Source: Rosenbergiella metrosideri | GTDB taxonomy: Bacteria; Pseudomonadota; Gammaproteobacteria; Enterobacterales; Enterobacteriaceae | DNA: 57,086 bases | Direction: 5' to 3' | Assembly (NCBI RefSeq): GCF_022602565.1 | Contig: NZ_JALBCV010000019.1 | Coordinates: forward strand, 1-57,086 | Part shown: positions 8,453 through 17,802 of the stretch, one piece after another | How the letters are laid out: each line of letters begins with the position of its first letter | Position numbering within the stretch: position 1 is the stretch's first letter | Position numbers and translations under genes: made by a program | Notes under the pieces: generated by a model | Told to the model about the DNA's origin: nothing | Seen by the model: the letters and a program-made list of their open reading frames with translations, nothing else | Databases searched by the model: none

Positions 8453-8715
8453 AGCAGAAAACATCTACTTGGCGTAACGCAGGTTTACGCCTTTCGGTCT
8501 ACGGTATACCGGCTCCTCTTTTTCTCATCTATCTGTCCTGGTGTCGCTGGCCCTCAATGATGACAATTTACGTCTGTACCGGCGTGGTCTTATTTTTTGC
8601 CGTTATCTCACGCTATGGCTGGACGCTAGCAGTATTAATGCAACGACTGCTCCACTATATCCGCGGTAAGAAGGTCTCAGGTCGGCCTTGGTGGTTTCGT
8701 CGGTTTTATGACTAA
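8449..8715 (+). CDS. traK: TraK (IcmT)
   Basis: 88 residues. The start is GTG, overlapping the traJ stop (GTGA). Two membrane segments (about 17-30 and 36-56) and the C-terminal PWWFRRFYD signature resemble IcmT, a small inner-membrane component of Dot/Icm systems. Position between traJ and the primase gene matches R64 traK. Confidence 0.82.
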   Translation: MKQKTSTWRNAGLRLSVYGIPAPLFLIYLSWCRWPSMMTIYVCTGVVLFFAVISRYGWTLAVLMQRLLHYIRGKKVSGRPWWFRRFYD

Positions 8716-8729
8716 TCATAGGAGGTTCT

Positions 8730-11700
8730 ATGCAAAACGATACGCTTACCGACCGGCGTGTATGGTTAGCTATTCCCGCTGAAAATAAAGATGAAGCACT
8801 TTCCTTTGCAGGATTAAAAGAAGACGGCAGTAAAGCGATTCTCTGGGATAAAGTAGAAAAACTTTGGTATGCCGAGCCAAACACACCTATTGAAAAAATA
8901 GCGCCTTATTTACCTGATACATCGCTTCGAGCAACGGGTTCAGAAGATCCTCACGAAGAATTTTCTCAAGCTCTGCAAGCGGCGGGATTGGTCATTGAGG
9001 GACTTCCCATCATGGATGGGAAAGTGCATCGCGTGGCAACGGTCGAAGATAAAAAAGGGCGCAAAACAGGCGGCGCATACCGGGGATTTAACGACCGGCG
9101 GCCTGCGGGATGGTTTATTAATTATCATCGAGCAGAAGCCGAGAGCGTGACAAATTGGAAAGCGACCGGCGGGAAAACGGATGCGCTCACAAGCCTACAT
9201 TTAAAAGCTGCCGCCAAACAAGTTCAGGACGACAGCGCTCGCGCTCGCGAAAAGATGTACGACGAGAATACAAAAAAAGCCCAAGGCCTCTATGATCGCT
9301 TGCCAGCGGCAAGTAATGAACATCCCTACTTAGTCCGAAAAGGGATTAGTGCCGATCCAGCGCTGCGTTTAACGAATAATAACTCCCTCGTGATCCCTAT
9401 TCATGACGCAGACGGTCATTTTAAAAGTTTGGAATACATTACCCCCGATGGTGATAAGGCGCTTTTCAAAGAAGCCCCTAAAAGCGGAAATTTCTTCGTA
9501 ACCGGCGGAGAGCTTCGCGCAGATGTCCCTATCTTATACGCTGAAGGATATTCAACTGCTCAAAGCATTCATGAGACAACGGGCTTGCCGGTTGTTATGA
9601 CTGTCGATGCGGGGAATATGCGCACCGTGGCAGGAATACTGGGTGAGCGCTTCCCAACGGCGACTCATGTCTTTATGGCGGATGTTGATCATGCAAAGGA
9701 GGTAAATAAAGGTCTTCTCATGGCCCAAGCAGCCGCTGCCTTGGTGCCCAATGGAGTTGTCGTTACCCCGCCCTTTACACAAGAAGAAATTAAAGAAGGT
9801 CTCACTGATTTTAATGATTTACACCTTTCCCGAGGCAGCGAAGCCTTAAGTAAACTTCTTGCTGAACAGTTCACAGAGCATCAAATTTTATCCAAAGAGG
9901 TGACGATGAAATCTGAAAACGACGCTATGCAAACACCGCCAATATCTACGCCTGAAACTTTATCGAATAATGAGGCGGCAAGTTATGAGCAGTACTTTTC
10001 TGAGTCTGAACAACACTCAGAACCTGAACTGGATGTCATGACAGTTCAAGAGTACGCACAGACACCCAAAACGCTAACGCCTGAGCAGCCAGAAGAAAGC
10101 GAGCCTACAATTCAGCCTGAGCCATCGCCGCGACCGGCTACGGAGCAAGTAGAAAACCTAGAAGCCCTCAGCGAAACAGACCTCGTCTCACGGCATCAAA
10201 ACGAACCGAAGCAAGCTGATAACGCTACTGAGACCTTAGAAGATGGGATAGCGTTTGGACCTCATGTGCCTGGGGCTGGGAATTTTTCTCCTGAAGATAA
10301 ACCAAGCAACGTTGATACTGACGCTTTGCTCCAGCGAATAAGTTGGGAAGAGCAAAATAAAACTGTGCTCTACAAAGTGGATGATGTCCCAGCCTTTCGA
10401 GATCATGGCAATAAAATGACGATGGAGTCGCCTGAGTCGAGTCAAAATCATGACCATGTCTTAGCCGCGTTGCTAACCGCTTCACGTCACTACGGCGGAA
10501 AAATAGAACTCACCGGTAGCGACGAGTTTAAACATACGGCAATTGAGCTTATCGCAGCACATAACCTCAATGTGAGTATGAAAAATCCTATGCAGCAGGC
10601 TTTACTCGACGAGGCTAGGTTAAGACTTTCTGAACAAGTCGAAAAAGACAGTGTTCACGCCTCACCATTGACGCCTGATTTAACTCAAACAGCCGGTGAA
10701 GCACCAGAAAGTAAGAAACCTATTTCTCAGTGGGAGCCAGAAACACTCAAAAGCGATAGTACGATCCCGGTTGAAGAAAACAGTGCTCGTACAAATGAGG
10801 ATAAGGCAGATCAAGACAATAAAACGTTGTCACAAAAGCCGCTTGTCGGCCAGCTTCTAGAGCACGGTCCTGCGCCCTATCAGTTTAATAATGATAATTC
10901 GAACAGTTACTTTATTAAGCTTAAAACGCGAGAAGGTGAGAGAACCGTTTGGGGCGCTGAACTTGCTTCAGCGTTAAAAGAAAGTGGCGTCAGTGAAGGA
11001 CAAGTCCTGTCTTTACAGCATAAAGGCAAGAAAATGGTCACGGTTCAAGTACCTCAAAAAAATGATGAGGGTCATATTACGGGATATAAAGAGCGCCATA
11101 CGCACCGCAACCACTGGGAAATCAAGTCAATGGTTCATCCGAATCTTCGAGCGGAGATCGCGCCAGCAGAGGGTGAAAAGCTATCGGCCTACGATTTAAA
11201 TAAGTTTTCCTCGATTCAAAGAGCAATCCTAACGCCGGAATTAATCGCAAAAGTTAAGTCTGTTCAGCCTATTCCAAGTATGGAAGATAAGCTTTTATGG
11301 TTACGACCTGACGGCAGAGGAACAATAGATAGAGGCGATGCGCTAACAGCTAATAGGCCTCAACATGATGATAATGCGGGGAAAGCCATTTTAACTTCCT
11401 ATGCTGAAGACGGACGACTTAAACTCCATTTAGCTAAAGGTGATGGTCCTTTTTTACAAGGCATCGCGATGATTAAAGAGAAGTACTACAACGTACTGGC
11501 CTCACTTCCCGACAATAAAGCTGGCCCTGACTTAATTATCAACGCACTCACTTCTGAGGGATTACGTTACGTCGGACATGCTCAAGCACTCAATCAAGTT
11601 GAGGGAAAAAGTATCCCTCGCGATACCTTACTTTTCAAAATTGCAGGTGATGAAAATACGCAGATCGCGAAACTTGTAAAGCCTGAAGATATTCCCACAA

Positions 11701-11819
11701 ACGTTCATGCGTCACTGGGCTTTGATAAACGCTATTCAGCGGATACAGAGGACCCAAAGGCAGGTCCCCGGGCGGAGGTTCAAAACAAAGCTCAACCGGC
11801 AGGCCAACGTCCGGGGTAA
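8730..11819 (+). CDS. Sog-like DNA primase with Toprim and LPD7-type domains
   Basis: 1029 residues, no signal or membrane segment. N-terminus (about 8-55) resembles the DUF5710 domain. Residues about 100-380 form a TraC/Sog-type primase with a Toprim core (ILYAEGYSTAQSIHE, ATHVFMADVDHAKE, TDFNDLHLSRG). A glutamate/proline-rich linker (about 400-520) follows, then a segment like the LPD7 domain of relaxases (ALLTASRHYGGKIELTGS) and a C-terminal region with GERTVWGAELASAL, also typical of relaxase tails. Sog proteins are transferred to the recipient and prime complementary-strand synthesis. The place between traK and traM matches sog in IncI plasmids. An AGGAGG box precedes the ATG. Confidence 0.85.
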   Translation: MQNDTLTDRRVWLAIPAENKDEALSFAGLKEDGSKAILWDKVEKLWYAEPNTPIEKIAPYLPDTSLRATGSEDPHEEFSQALQAAGLVIEGLPIMDGKVHRVATVEDKKGRKTGGAYRGFNDRRPAGWFINYHRAEAESVTNWKATGGKTDALTSLHLKAAAKQVQDDSARAREKMYDENTKKAQGLYDRLPAASNEHPYLVRKGISADPALRLTNNNSLVIPIHDADGHFKSLEYITPDGDKALFKEAPKSGNFFVTGGELRADVPILYAEGYSTAQSIHETTGLPVVMTVDAGNMRTVAGILGERFPTATHVFMADVDHAKEVNKGLLMAQAAAALVPNGVVVTPPFTQEEIKEGLTDFNDLHLSRGSEALSKLLAEQFTEHQILSKEVTMKSENDAMQTPPISTPETLSNNEAASYEQYFSESEQHSEPELDVMTVQEYAQTPKTLTPEQPEESEPTIQPEPSPRPATEQVENLEALSETDLVSRHQNEPKQADNATETLEDGIAFGPHVPGAGNFSPEDKPSNVDTDALLQRISWEEQNKTVLYKVDDVPAFRDHGNKMTMESPESSQNHDHVLAALLTASRHYGGKIELTGSDEFKHTAIELIAAHNLNVSMKNPMQQALLDEARLRLSEQVEKDSVHASPLTPDLTQTAGEAPESKKPISQWEPETLKSDSTIPVEENSARTNEDKADQDNKTLSQKPLVGQLLEHGPAPYQFNNDNSNSYFIKLKTREGERTVWGAELASALKESGVSEGQVLSLQHKGKKMVTVQVPQKNDEGHITGYKERHTHRNHWEIKSMVHPNLRAEIAPAEGEKLSAYDLNKFSSIQRAILTPELIAKVKSVQPIPSMEDKLLWLRPDGRGTIDRGDALTANRPQHDDNAGKAILTSYAEDGRLKLHLAKGDGPFLQGIAMIKEKYYNVLASLPDNKAGPDLIINALTSEGLRYVGHAQALNQVEGKSIPRDTLLFKIAGDENTQIAKLVKPEDIPTNVHASLGFDKRYSADTEDPKAGPRAEVQNKAQPAGQRPG

Positions 11820-11848
11820 ATAGCAACACTCGTCCATGAGGTATTGTC

Positions 11849-12196
11849 ATGTTTAAAAAAATAGTAATGGTAGGCGCTCTATGCGCGGCCTTCTCTTTTC
11901 CTGTAGCGTCCTTTGGTGCTTGTCGAGCGAGCACTGCCGCAGAGACCGGTAGCGAAGCGGGTTATGCAACGGCACAAAAAGCCGCCCAGGCTTGGTATAC
12001 AAGAGAGAGTAGCGCATCGTCTAAGCTTCAGCAGTGTCTGGATAAAATACGTACTTTATCCCTAACAATGCCTAGCTTTGCCAGTCTTTCGAGTATCTTG
12101 AACGGCTATGCCGATGAAATCTGCTCATCAGCCGTCAGCGAAGTAAACAGCTATATCCCCTCATCAATCGATCCTTGGGACAGTTTGACCAACTAA
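11849..12196 (+). CDS. traL: Small exported protein, TraL-like
   Basis: 115 residues with a good signal peptide (cleavage after VASFG-A). The mature part is about 90 residues with three or four cysteines (CRAST, QQCLDK, EICSS) that could form disulfides. Size, export and position before traM fit TraL of the IncI system; the sequence match is not strong, so the name is tentative. Confidence 0.65.
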   Translation: MFKKIVMVGALCAAFSFPVASFGACRASTAAETGSEAGYATAQKAAQAWYTRESSASSKLQQCLDKIRTLSLTMPSFASLSSILNGYADEICSSAVSEVNSYIPSSIDPWDSLTN

Positions 12197-12238
12197 CTGT
12201 CTAGCACGCCACACAGCAACTTTAAACGGAACATACCT

Positions 12239-12940
12239 ATGAACGCTCCTTTATCACAGGGCGGGCCTTCGGCTGCCCCTGAAGAGCCGGGTTTTGACGA
12301 TGAACAGATCGAGGCTTTTAATGAAGCCCATCGACTGCAAGAAGAAAAAACACTCGGCACGCACTTCGCCCGCAAATGTCTATCAATTTGTTTAATTCTC
12401 GGGGCTGGCTTAACCGTCTCTGTTGTATTAAACGGTTTTCAGTTTTGGCACAGCCTTCATTTAGATAATAAGTATTACTCGACTCAAGACGGTCGTATAA
12501 CACGTATCTACCCGTTGAATCGTCCCGCTTGGTCAGTTGAAGATGTGAGTAAGTTTGGCGCTGACACTATCCAGCAATCTTTCACTATGGACTTCGTCCA
12601 CTTTAGAAACCAGATGACAAGTGTCATGCCGCGTTACTCCGATGAAGGGTATGCCGGGTATTACAAAGCACTGACGAGTTCAAACGTACTGGCAATGGTG
12701 CGTGATAAACGAATGAACTTATCTGTCACCGTCTCACCAGGCGTGGTTCACAGTAAGGGCGAACTAAACGGTGTTTACCTCTGGAAAATCCAATACCCGG
12801 TTACCATGCAACTTGATGGGCAGCAAACGAGTATGCCGCCACAGCGATATATTGTTGAGCTACTCATTCAGCAAGCTGACCCAAGAGAAAAGCCTCTGGG
12901 ACTTGAGACGCGTCAAACGATCATGATGAATGGGAATTGA
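12239..12940 (+). CDS. traM: TraM (DotI/IcmL) inner-membrane protein
   Basis: 233 residues: cytosolic N-terminus, one membrane span (about 46-67) and a periplasmic domain with the DotI features RIYPLNRPAW, then the FTMDFVHFRNQM segment and ARPRYS-like MPRYSDEGYAGYY. DotI is a VirB8-like inner-membrane component. It is followed at once by DotH and DotG homologues, as in IncI and Legionella icmL-icmK-icmE. Confidence 0.92.
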   Translation: MNAPLSQGGPSAAPEEPGFDDEQIEAFNEAHRLQEEKTLGTHFARKCLSICLILGAGLTVSVVLNGFQFWHSLHLDNKYYSTQDGRITRIYPLNRPAWSVEDVSKFGADTIQQSFTMDFVHFRNQMTSVMPRYSDEGYAGYYKALTSSNVLAMVRDKRMNLSVTVSPGVVHSKGELNGVYLWKIQYPVTMQLDGQQTSMPPQRYIVELLIQQADPREKPLGLETRQTIMMNGN

Positions 12941-12948
12941 TAAATACG

Positions 12949-14031
12949 ATGAAAAAATATTTTGTCTTATCCCTGCTAGCCCTTGCGTGTAGTCAAAGTT
13001 TTGCGGCAGACACGACGACGCCAGCAAATAACGAGCAGACTCAAGGTAATTGGCAACCGGCAGTGAATATGGGGGGAATTTCTCCCCAAGCTCCGGCAAC
13101 AAGTACTCCGCCTTCAGCACCGACCTCAGCGAGTAACGCGAGTACTACTAATCAAAACGCCCAGGCAGCTAACCAAAATACACAGTCGGGGAACACTAAT
13201 CCGCCGGATACGACGACAAGCTCAAGTGACTCTCTGCCGCCGCCCTCACCGATTTATCAGGCAGCACAGCAGCAAGTCTCGCCCTTATCGCCGGATGAAA
13301 TTAGAACGCTTCGAGGCCAAAGCGAGCAAAATAAACGGGCAATGAGTTCACCGACTCAAACAATCGTGCCGCGTATTAGTGCGCAAACTGTAGACCTTTC
13401 ACCAGGTTCTAGCCTGCCGCTTGTTCGTGCCGCAGTAAATTACACGTCTAACGTTAGTTTTACTGACGCAACTGGCGCTCCGTGGCCCTTAGCTGCACCG
13501 GCTTTGAGTGCTAATGCTAACGATTTTGCGGTCTATAGCATTCCTAACGGTCCCATCATTACGCTTAAGGCTAATCGAGCTTATGCGACCGGTAGCGTCA
13601 CGGTTTATCTCAAGGGACTTTCAGTTCCAATTGTTTTGACCGTTTCAAGTGGGGATACAGATAGTCGTAAGAACGTATGGACCGTAGATAGCCGCTTAGA
13701 TTTACGTATACCAAGACGCGGACCTCAAGCCGCACCGATGGCAGAGCCTGAGTCGAAAATCGGCCTTTACGATGACGTGCTACAAGCCTTTTTAGATGGT
13801 ACGCCGCCGCAAGGCGCACAGCGTCTTAAAGTCTCAGGTGGTGTCCCAGAAACGACAGTTTGGCAGATGGGCGATGATCTTTATATCCGCTCCCGCGCTG
13901 ACTTAATGGAAGAATTCGATCAAACCCTATCTTCTGCTGATGGGATGCACTTATGGAAAATGCCGGTGACGCCTTATGCGACCTTTTCCGTGATGGGCCA
14001 TGCCGTCCCCTTAAACATTACGCTGGAGTAA
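12949..14031 (+). CDS. traN: TraN (DotH/IcmK) outer-membrane core protein
   Basis: 360 residues from ATG 12949, which gives a textbook signal peptide (KKYFVLSLLALACSQSFAA). An in-frame TTG at 12937 would only add four residues and is not favoured. After a low-complexity Asn/Thr/Ala/Gln stretch (about 25-85), the C-terminal part is the VirB9-like DotH domain (PGSSLPLVRAAVNYTSNVSF, TSDATGAPWP-like, GTPPQGAQRLKVSG). It forms the outer-membrane ring with DotC and DotD. Confidence 0.92.
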   Translation: MKKYFVLSLLALACSQSFAADTTTPANNEQTQGNWQPAVNMGGISPQAPATSTPPSAPTSASNASTTNQNAQAANQNTQSGNTNPPDTTTSSSDSLPPPSPIYQAAQQQVSPLSPDEIRTLRGQSEQNKRAMSSPTQTIVPRISAQTVDLSPGSSLPLVRAAVNYTSNVSFTDATGAPWPLAAPALSANANDFAVYSIPNGPIITLKANRAYATGSVTVYLKGLSVPIVLTVSSGDTDSRKNVWTVDSRLDLRIPRRGPQAAPMAEPESKIGLYDDVLQAFLDGTPPQGAQRLKVSGGVPETTVWQMGDDLYIRSRADLMEEFDQTLSSADGMHLWKMPVTPYATFSVMGHAVPLNITLE

Positions 14032-14034
14032 AAC

Positions 14035-15363
14035 ATGGCTACAGAAAAAGACGCCGGTCGCGATAAACGCATTGTCATGTCGCTTATTGCCGCCGCAGTT
14101 GTCGTGGCGTGCGGCGGAACCTACGTCGCATGGTCTTACCTGCATTCCCCAAAAGATACGCCGTCACGCATCGATGTGAGTAATGTTGCTAACTCGACAA
14201 ATCGCCATGCGCAAGAAACACCGGCTTATCGAAATCTGCTCTCTGAATACAATAATGAAGGAGCTGAACAAGCGCAAAAAGATAATCAAAGCTTTATTGC
14301 AAGTATCCCGGTCGGACAAGGAACAACCGTAAATACACCGCCGCCACCGGATCGCCGAAGACCTACTCAACACAAACCGCAAACGCATACTCAGCAGACC
14401 AATACTCAGCAAAAGGGGGATGGATTGACGGATATGCAGCGAGCAGCACTTAAAAAAATGATGGGACAAATAACCGGTGATACGGGCCAACTTCAGGAGG
14501 TTGCGGCTATCGGTGTCAGTACTGAACCGGGTGCTGAAGACGGCAAAGGGTCTAACGGAAATAAAACCAGCGCCTTTTCAGGCTGGGCGGATTCGATTAC
14601 CGTACAAAATACGGCTTATAACGTGACGAGTAGTAAAGATCAGCCAGCGATTGAGCTGATACCGGCTTTCACGCGTGCGCCAGGTTCGATAACGATTGGC
14701 GTTGATTCGGATAACTCCTCTACGCCGGTGATAGGGACTATCTGGTCGGGGCCGTATCGTGGGGCGAGCTTTAAAGCCGACCGCTCTCAGCTTGCCGGTG
14801 ATGGTGTCGTGATCCACTTCACCTCTATGTATTGGAATCACAAAAGCTATACCGTTGACGCCTACGCTCTGAAAGATTCAACACTTATGGCGAACGTTGC
14901 AACGAACGTCAATCACCGTTACTGGTCGCGGATCTTACTGCCTGCTATTGCCAGCGGTATTGGTAAAGCCGGACAACTTTACCAGGATGCGAATACGGAT
15001 ATTTTGACGAATGGTTATTCAACAGTAACAAGTCACGCCTCTATGCCTAATAGCACGGCGGTAACAGGCGTCATAGCAGGCGGAACTGCTGCGCAAGCCG
15101 CAGACGTACTTAAGCAAGATGCGGCTAAACTTCCCGTAACGCAGGCGACTATCGATGCAGGACAGCCGGTATATATCCAGTTCATGTCCTCGGTAACGAC
15201 GGCTGACGAAGTTAAGGCACACGGTTCGTCAGGCACTACAACGACGACCTCAAGTTCGACCCAATCGCAACTACCAAGGCCAACTCTTGCACAGCTTCGG
15301 GAGCAAACCCGAGCGCAAATCCAAAGTCAGTTACCTAGCTCGCAAACTACGCCCTCGGAGTAA
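14035..15363 (+). CDS. traO: TraO (DotG/IcmE, VirB10-like)
   Basis: 442 residues: one N-terminal membrane span (about 11-35), a Gln/Thr/Pro-rich periplasmic linker, then the VirB10/TrbI domain (SDNSSTPVIGTIWSGPYRGA, followed by FKADRSQLAGDGVVIHFTSM). It spans from the inner membrane to the outer-membrane core. Legionella DotG has a very long pentapeptide repeat region that is absent here, as in R64 TraO. A serine/threonine-rich tail ends the protein. ATG four bases after the traN stop. Confidence 0.92.
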   Translation: MATEKDAGRDKRIVMSLIAAAVVVACGGTYVAWSYLHSPKDTPSRIDVSNVANSTNRHAQETPAYRNLLSEYNNEGAEQAQKDNQSFIASIPVGQGTTVNTPPPPDRRRPTQHKPQTHTQQTNTQQKGDGLTDMQRAALKKMMGQITGDTGQLQEVAAIGVSTEPGAEDGKGSNGNKTSAFSGWADSITVQNTAYNVTSSKDQPAIELIPAFTRAPGSITIGVDSDNSSTPVIGTIWSGPYRGASFKADRSQLAGDGVVIHFTSMYWNHKSYTVDAYALKDSTLMANVATNVNHRYWSRILLPAIASGIGKAGQLYQDANTDILTNGYSTVTSHASMPNSTAVTGVIAGGTAAQAADVLKQDAAKLPVTQATIDAGQPVYIQFMSSVTTADEVKAHGSSGTTTTTSSSTQSQLPRPTLAQLREQTRAQIQSQLPSSQTTPSE

Positions 15364-15369
15364 ACAAAA

Positions 15370-16074
15370 ATGAATGAGTTTGAACAGTCGCCAAGTAGCG
15401 ACGGCCCAACGCTGCCTAGTCCTCAGCATAAGCCTAAAAAAGATATTAAGTATCTGATGACGGAAAAACAGTACTTCATGGGACTTACTGGAGTTTGGCT
15501 AGCAGGGATAGCGGTAGTGCTATGTATCTTTGCGTTCTACTTACTTTCAAGTAATCAGCCTTCTTCACCAGACGTTAATGACCTTGCAGGTCTACAAGAT
15601 ACCCAAGTCGATACACCGGCACAGGCGAATCAAAACTTACCTCAGTCTCAGCCGACTGTAGACGATAGCCAGGTTCGAAACGAAGTCGCTCAAATGGTTA
15701 ATGGCGTCAAAGAGTATTCTCAGACTAACCGCCAGGCCATTGAGCGACTATCCCAGACGGTACAAACGCTCTCATCGCAAGTCGTAAGCGCTCAGCAAAT
15801 GACACAACAGTATCAAGAGCAAATTAACTCACTAAATTCCCGTATCGCAGAGCTTGAGACTAATCGCGTCAATGGTTATGCACCACGTCAGGTAGCCCGC
15901 CATTCTCCGACCGCCTCGATGCATGTCAGCGCGATAGATAACGGTATGGCTTGGATACTTTGGAGCGGTAAAACGTGGGCAGTGAAAGAAGGTGATTCTC
16001 TTGGACGTTTAACGGTGACGCAGATCGATGCGCCTAATCGTCAAGTCTTCACAACTGCCGGTGTTATCCGTTAA
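15370..16074 (+). CDS. traP: TraP (DotF/IcmG)
   Basis: 234 residues: cytosolic N-terminus, a membrane span at about 36-61 (GVWLAGIAVVLCIFAFYLL), a predicted coiled coil at about 95-165, and a small C-terminal domain (WILWSGKTWAVKEGDSLGRL) of the kind found at the end of DotF proteins. Inner-membrane component that contacts the DotG channel. Seven bases follow the traO stop. Confidence 0.85.
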   Translation: MNEFEQSPSSDGPTLPSPQHKPKKDIKYLMTEKQYFMGLTGVWLAGIAVVLCIFAFYLLSSNQPSSPDVNDLAGLQDTQVDTPAQANQNLPQSQPTVDDSQVRNEVAQMVNGVKEYSQTNRQAIERLSQTVQTLSSQVVSAQQMTQQYQEQINSLNSRIAELETNRVNGYAPRQVARHSPTASMHVSAIDNGMAWILWSGKTWAVKEGDSLGRLTVTQIDAPNRQVFTTAGVIR

Positions 16075-16083
16075 GGGGGCTAA

Positions 16084-16620
16084 ATGAGTGGTGATGCAGT
16101 CAGCGCTCTGGTCACCTTTGCGAGTGGGATTTTCTCAAGCGGTGTCAGTTTCGTTGTTGTGGCGGCGAGTTTTTTTGGCGTAGTCGGGGCGATTAGCGTC
16201 CTATCTAGAGAATCAGCACTCGCTAAAAAGGTACCAGGTCATAGTGGCGGCGGAAAAGTCATTGGTGTGCTCCTCATCTGCGGGATGCTTGTTGCGATTG
16301 AACAAATTATCTCGCGAGGATCGAGCCAATTTGGTTGGTCCGGGGCAAGTTTCGATGAGGTGTCCTACGTATCCGAATCGACATTCGGCGTTGGTGCACA
16401 AGCTGCTAATGCGATGTTAACGCTCATTCGCTTACTTGGGATGGTCTTCGCTCTAATGGGGCTTATGCGTATTAAGCGCTCGATGAAAGATGGACACACT
16501 GGGCTATCAGCAAGTGAGGATGTTTCATCGGGGATCGTGCGCTTCATTCTTGGGGTTCTCGCTTTTTGTAACCCCTATCTCCTTGACGCCTTACAAAACT
16601 CTCTGGGTTTGGCGTTCTAA
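16084..16620 (+). CDS. traQ: TraQ, multi-span membrane protein
   Basis: 178 residues with about four hydrophobic segments (near 18-38, 58-76, 108-130 and 150-170). Size, topology and place match R64 TraQ, which is weakly related to DotE/IcmC. No catalytic motif. Inner-membrane part of the type IVB channel. Confidence 0.8.
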   Translation: MSGDAVSALVTFASGIFSSGVSFVVVAASFFGVVGAISVLSRESALAKKVPGHSGGGKVIGVLLICGMLVAIEQIISRGSSQFGWSGASFDEVSYVSESTFGVGAQAANAMLTLIRLLGMVFALMGLMRIKRSMKDGHTGLSASEDVSSGIVRFILGVLAFCNPYLLDALQNSLGLAF

Positions 16621-16695
16621 AAGCCGTTAATCGGTAACTTACTTTTCATACTCACCGCATAGCGGTATTTCAATTCAATATAGCAAGGATAAATC

Positions 16696-17094
16696 ATGTC
16701 TATTTCAAACCTATTTCTAAAAACCTGCGTACAAGCTCATGAAACTCGTGTGAGCCTTAAAAAGAAAGCCGTCGGCGCGCTTGTCACATTCGCAGCAGCT
16801 AGCCCTATGTTAGCCCATGCAGATAGCGATATTGCTGGAATGTTCGATACAGTCGCAACCGGTATGTCAGACGGTGAAAAAGATCTGCTCATTGCAGCCG
16901 AGTTCATTGGAGTTATTTTCGTCATTGGTGCGGTGATTGCGATGAAAAACAAAAAGGATAATCCGCAAATTAGTACGGCAAAAATTGCAGCATCGCTTAT
17001 CGCTGGAGTTTGTTTGGTAAGCCTTTCTGAAATCATCCGTCGCTCACAAAGTCAGGCGGGCTTAACCAACGTCACCGTTGGTTCAGGTAGCTAA
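16696..17094 (+). CDS. traR: TraR, small membrane protein
   Basis: 132 residues with three hydrophobic segments: one at about 26-41 that looks like a signal or first span (GALVTFAAASPMLAHA), one at about 70-87 and one at about 98-114. Matches R64 TraR in position and general build; DotP/IcmD has the same length class. AGGA precedes the ATG at 16696. A 75-bp gap to traQ leaves room for a processing or regulatory site. Confidence 0.78.
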   Translation: MSISNLFLKTCVQAHETRVSLKKKAVGALVTFAAASPMLAHADSDIAGMFDTVATGMSDGEKDLLIAAEFIGVIFVIGAVIAMKNKKDNPQISTAKIAASLIAGVCLVSLSEIIRRSQSQAGLTNVTVGSGS

Positions 17095-17149
17095 TAAACC
17101 CGAGGGCAGCGCAAGCTGTCCTCAGGCTTTCAGTGCTCATTAACCAGTA

Positions 17150-17794
17150 GTGAGTAGTGCAAGCCTAGCCCTTAATCCTTGGAGTGACGTTTTGACACAG
17201 TCTCATTTTTCCTTACCGTGGCTTGATGTCAGCGGTGAAGACATCCCCCCGACGCCTATAGCGGCAAACGCTACATGCTGCGCCCTGTGTAAATGGCCCG
17301 CAGAAAGGTTATTTAAATTCGACTCACCATTACCGAAATTATCAACAGAAGACATGCAAGTTCCCGGACCGGCGACCCACGCGTTGTGTTCGCTGTGTTG
17401 GTTAAGCCTGCATCTGGACAGTCCCTCAGCGGCTTACGGCGTGCTGTGTTGGTTACCAGGGATAAGCCCTGTAGACGTTATTAACCTTCAACGAATGGCG
17501 CTTATTGCAAGTTTAGATGGGAATAGGGGGCAGAAAAAAACCGGACGTAAGGTTTTAAAATGGCTTTTTCGTCATAAGAAAGAAACTGATTACTACTGGA
17601 AGAGTGTAAGACCGGTCGAGTTCGCCCAAGCGCTTTCGCGCCAGCATCCAGATGAACGCTTAATTTTACGCAAACAGTTAGCGGGAACGCACCTCGTTAT
17701 GTCCCTTGACGCTTTTAGCGACTCATCGCTACTACTACCCGCCGGGATTACGGCAGAACAGTTACTAGCAACCCTTACTTTACCCGCCTTGTAG
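17150..17794 (+). CDS. traT: TraT-like zinc-binding protein (IcmJ/DotN related)
   Basis: 214 residues if GTG 17150 is used; this start has no Shine-Dalgarno. An in-frame TTG at 17192 has GGAG seven bases ahead and may be the true start (200 residues). Two CxxC pairs (CCALCKWP and CSLCWLSLHL) should bind zinc, as in IcmJ/DotN, a soluble partner of the coupling complex. C-terminal half is helical. The name TraT follows R64 gene order and is not the F-plasmid TraT. Confidence 0.72.
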   Translation: MSSASLALNPWSDVLTQSHFSLPWLDVSGEDIPPTPIAANATCCALCKWPAERLFKFDSPLPKLSTEDMQVPGPATHALCSLCWLSLHLDSPSAAYGVLCWLPGISPVDVINLQRMALIASLDGNRGQKKTGRKVLKWLFRHKKETDYYWKSVRPVEFAQALSRQHPDERLILRKQLAGTHLVMSLDAFSDSSLLLPAGITAEQLLATLTLPAL

Positions 17795-17802
17795 GAGTAA
17801 AC

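Noticed and set aside
12937-12948. TTG start for traN
   Set aside because: The ATG at 12949 gives a normal signal peptide; the TTG only adds four residues in front of it.
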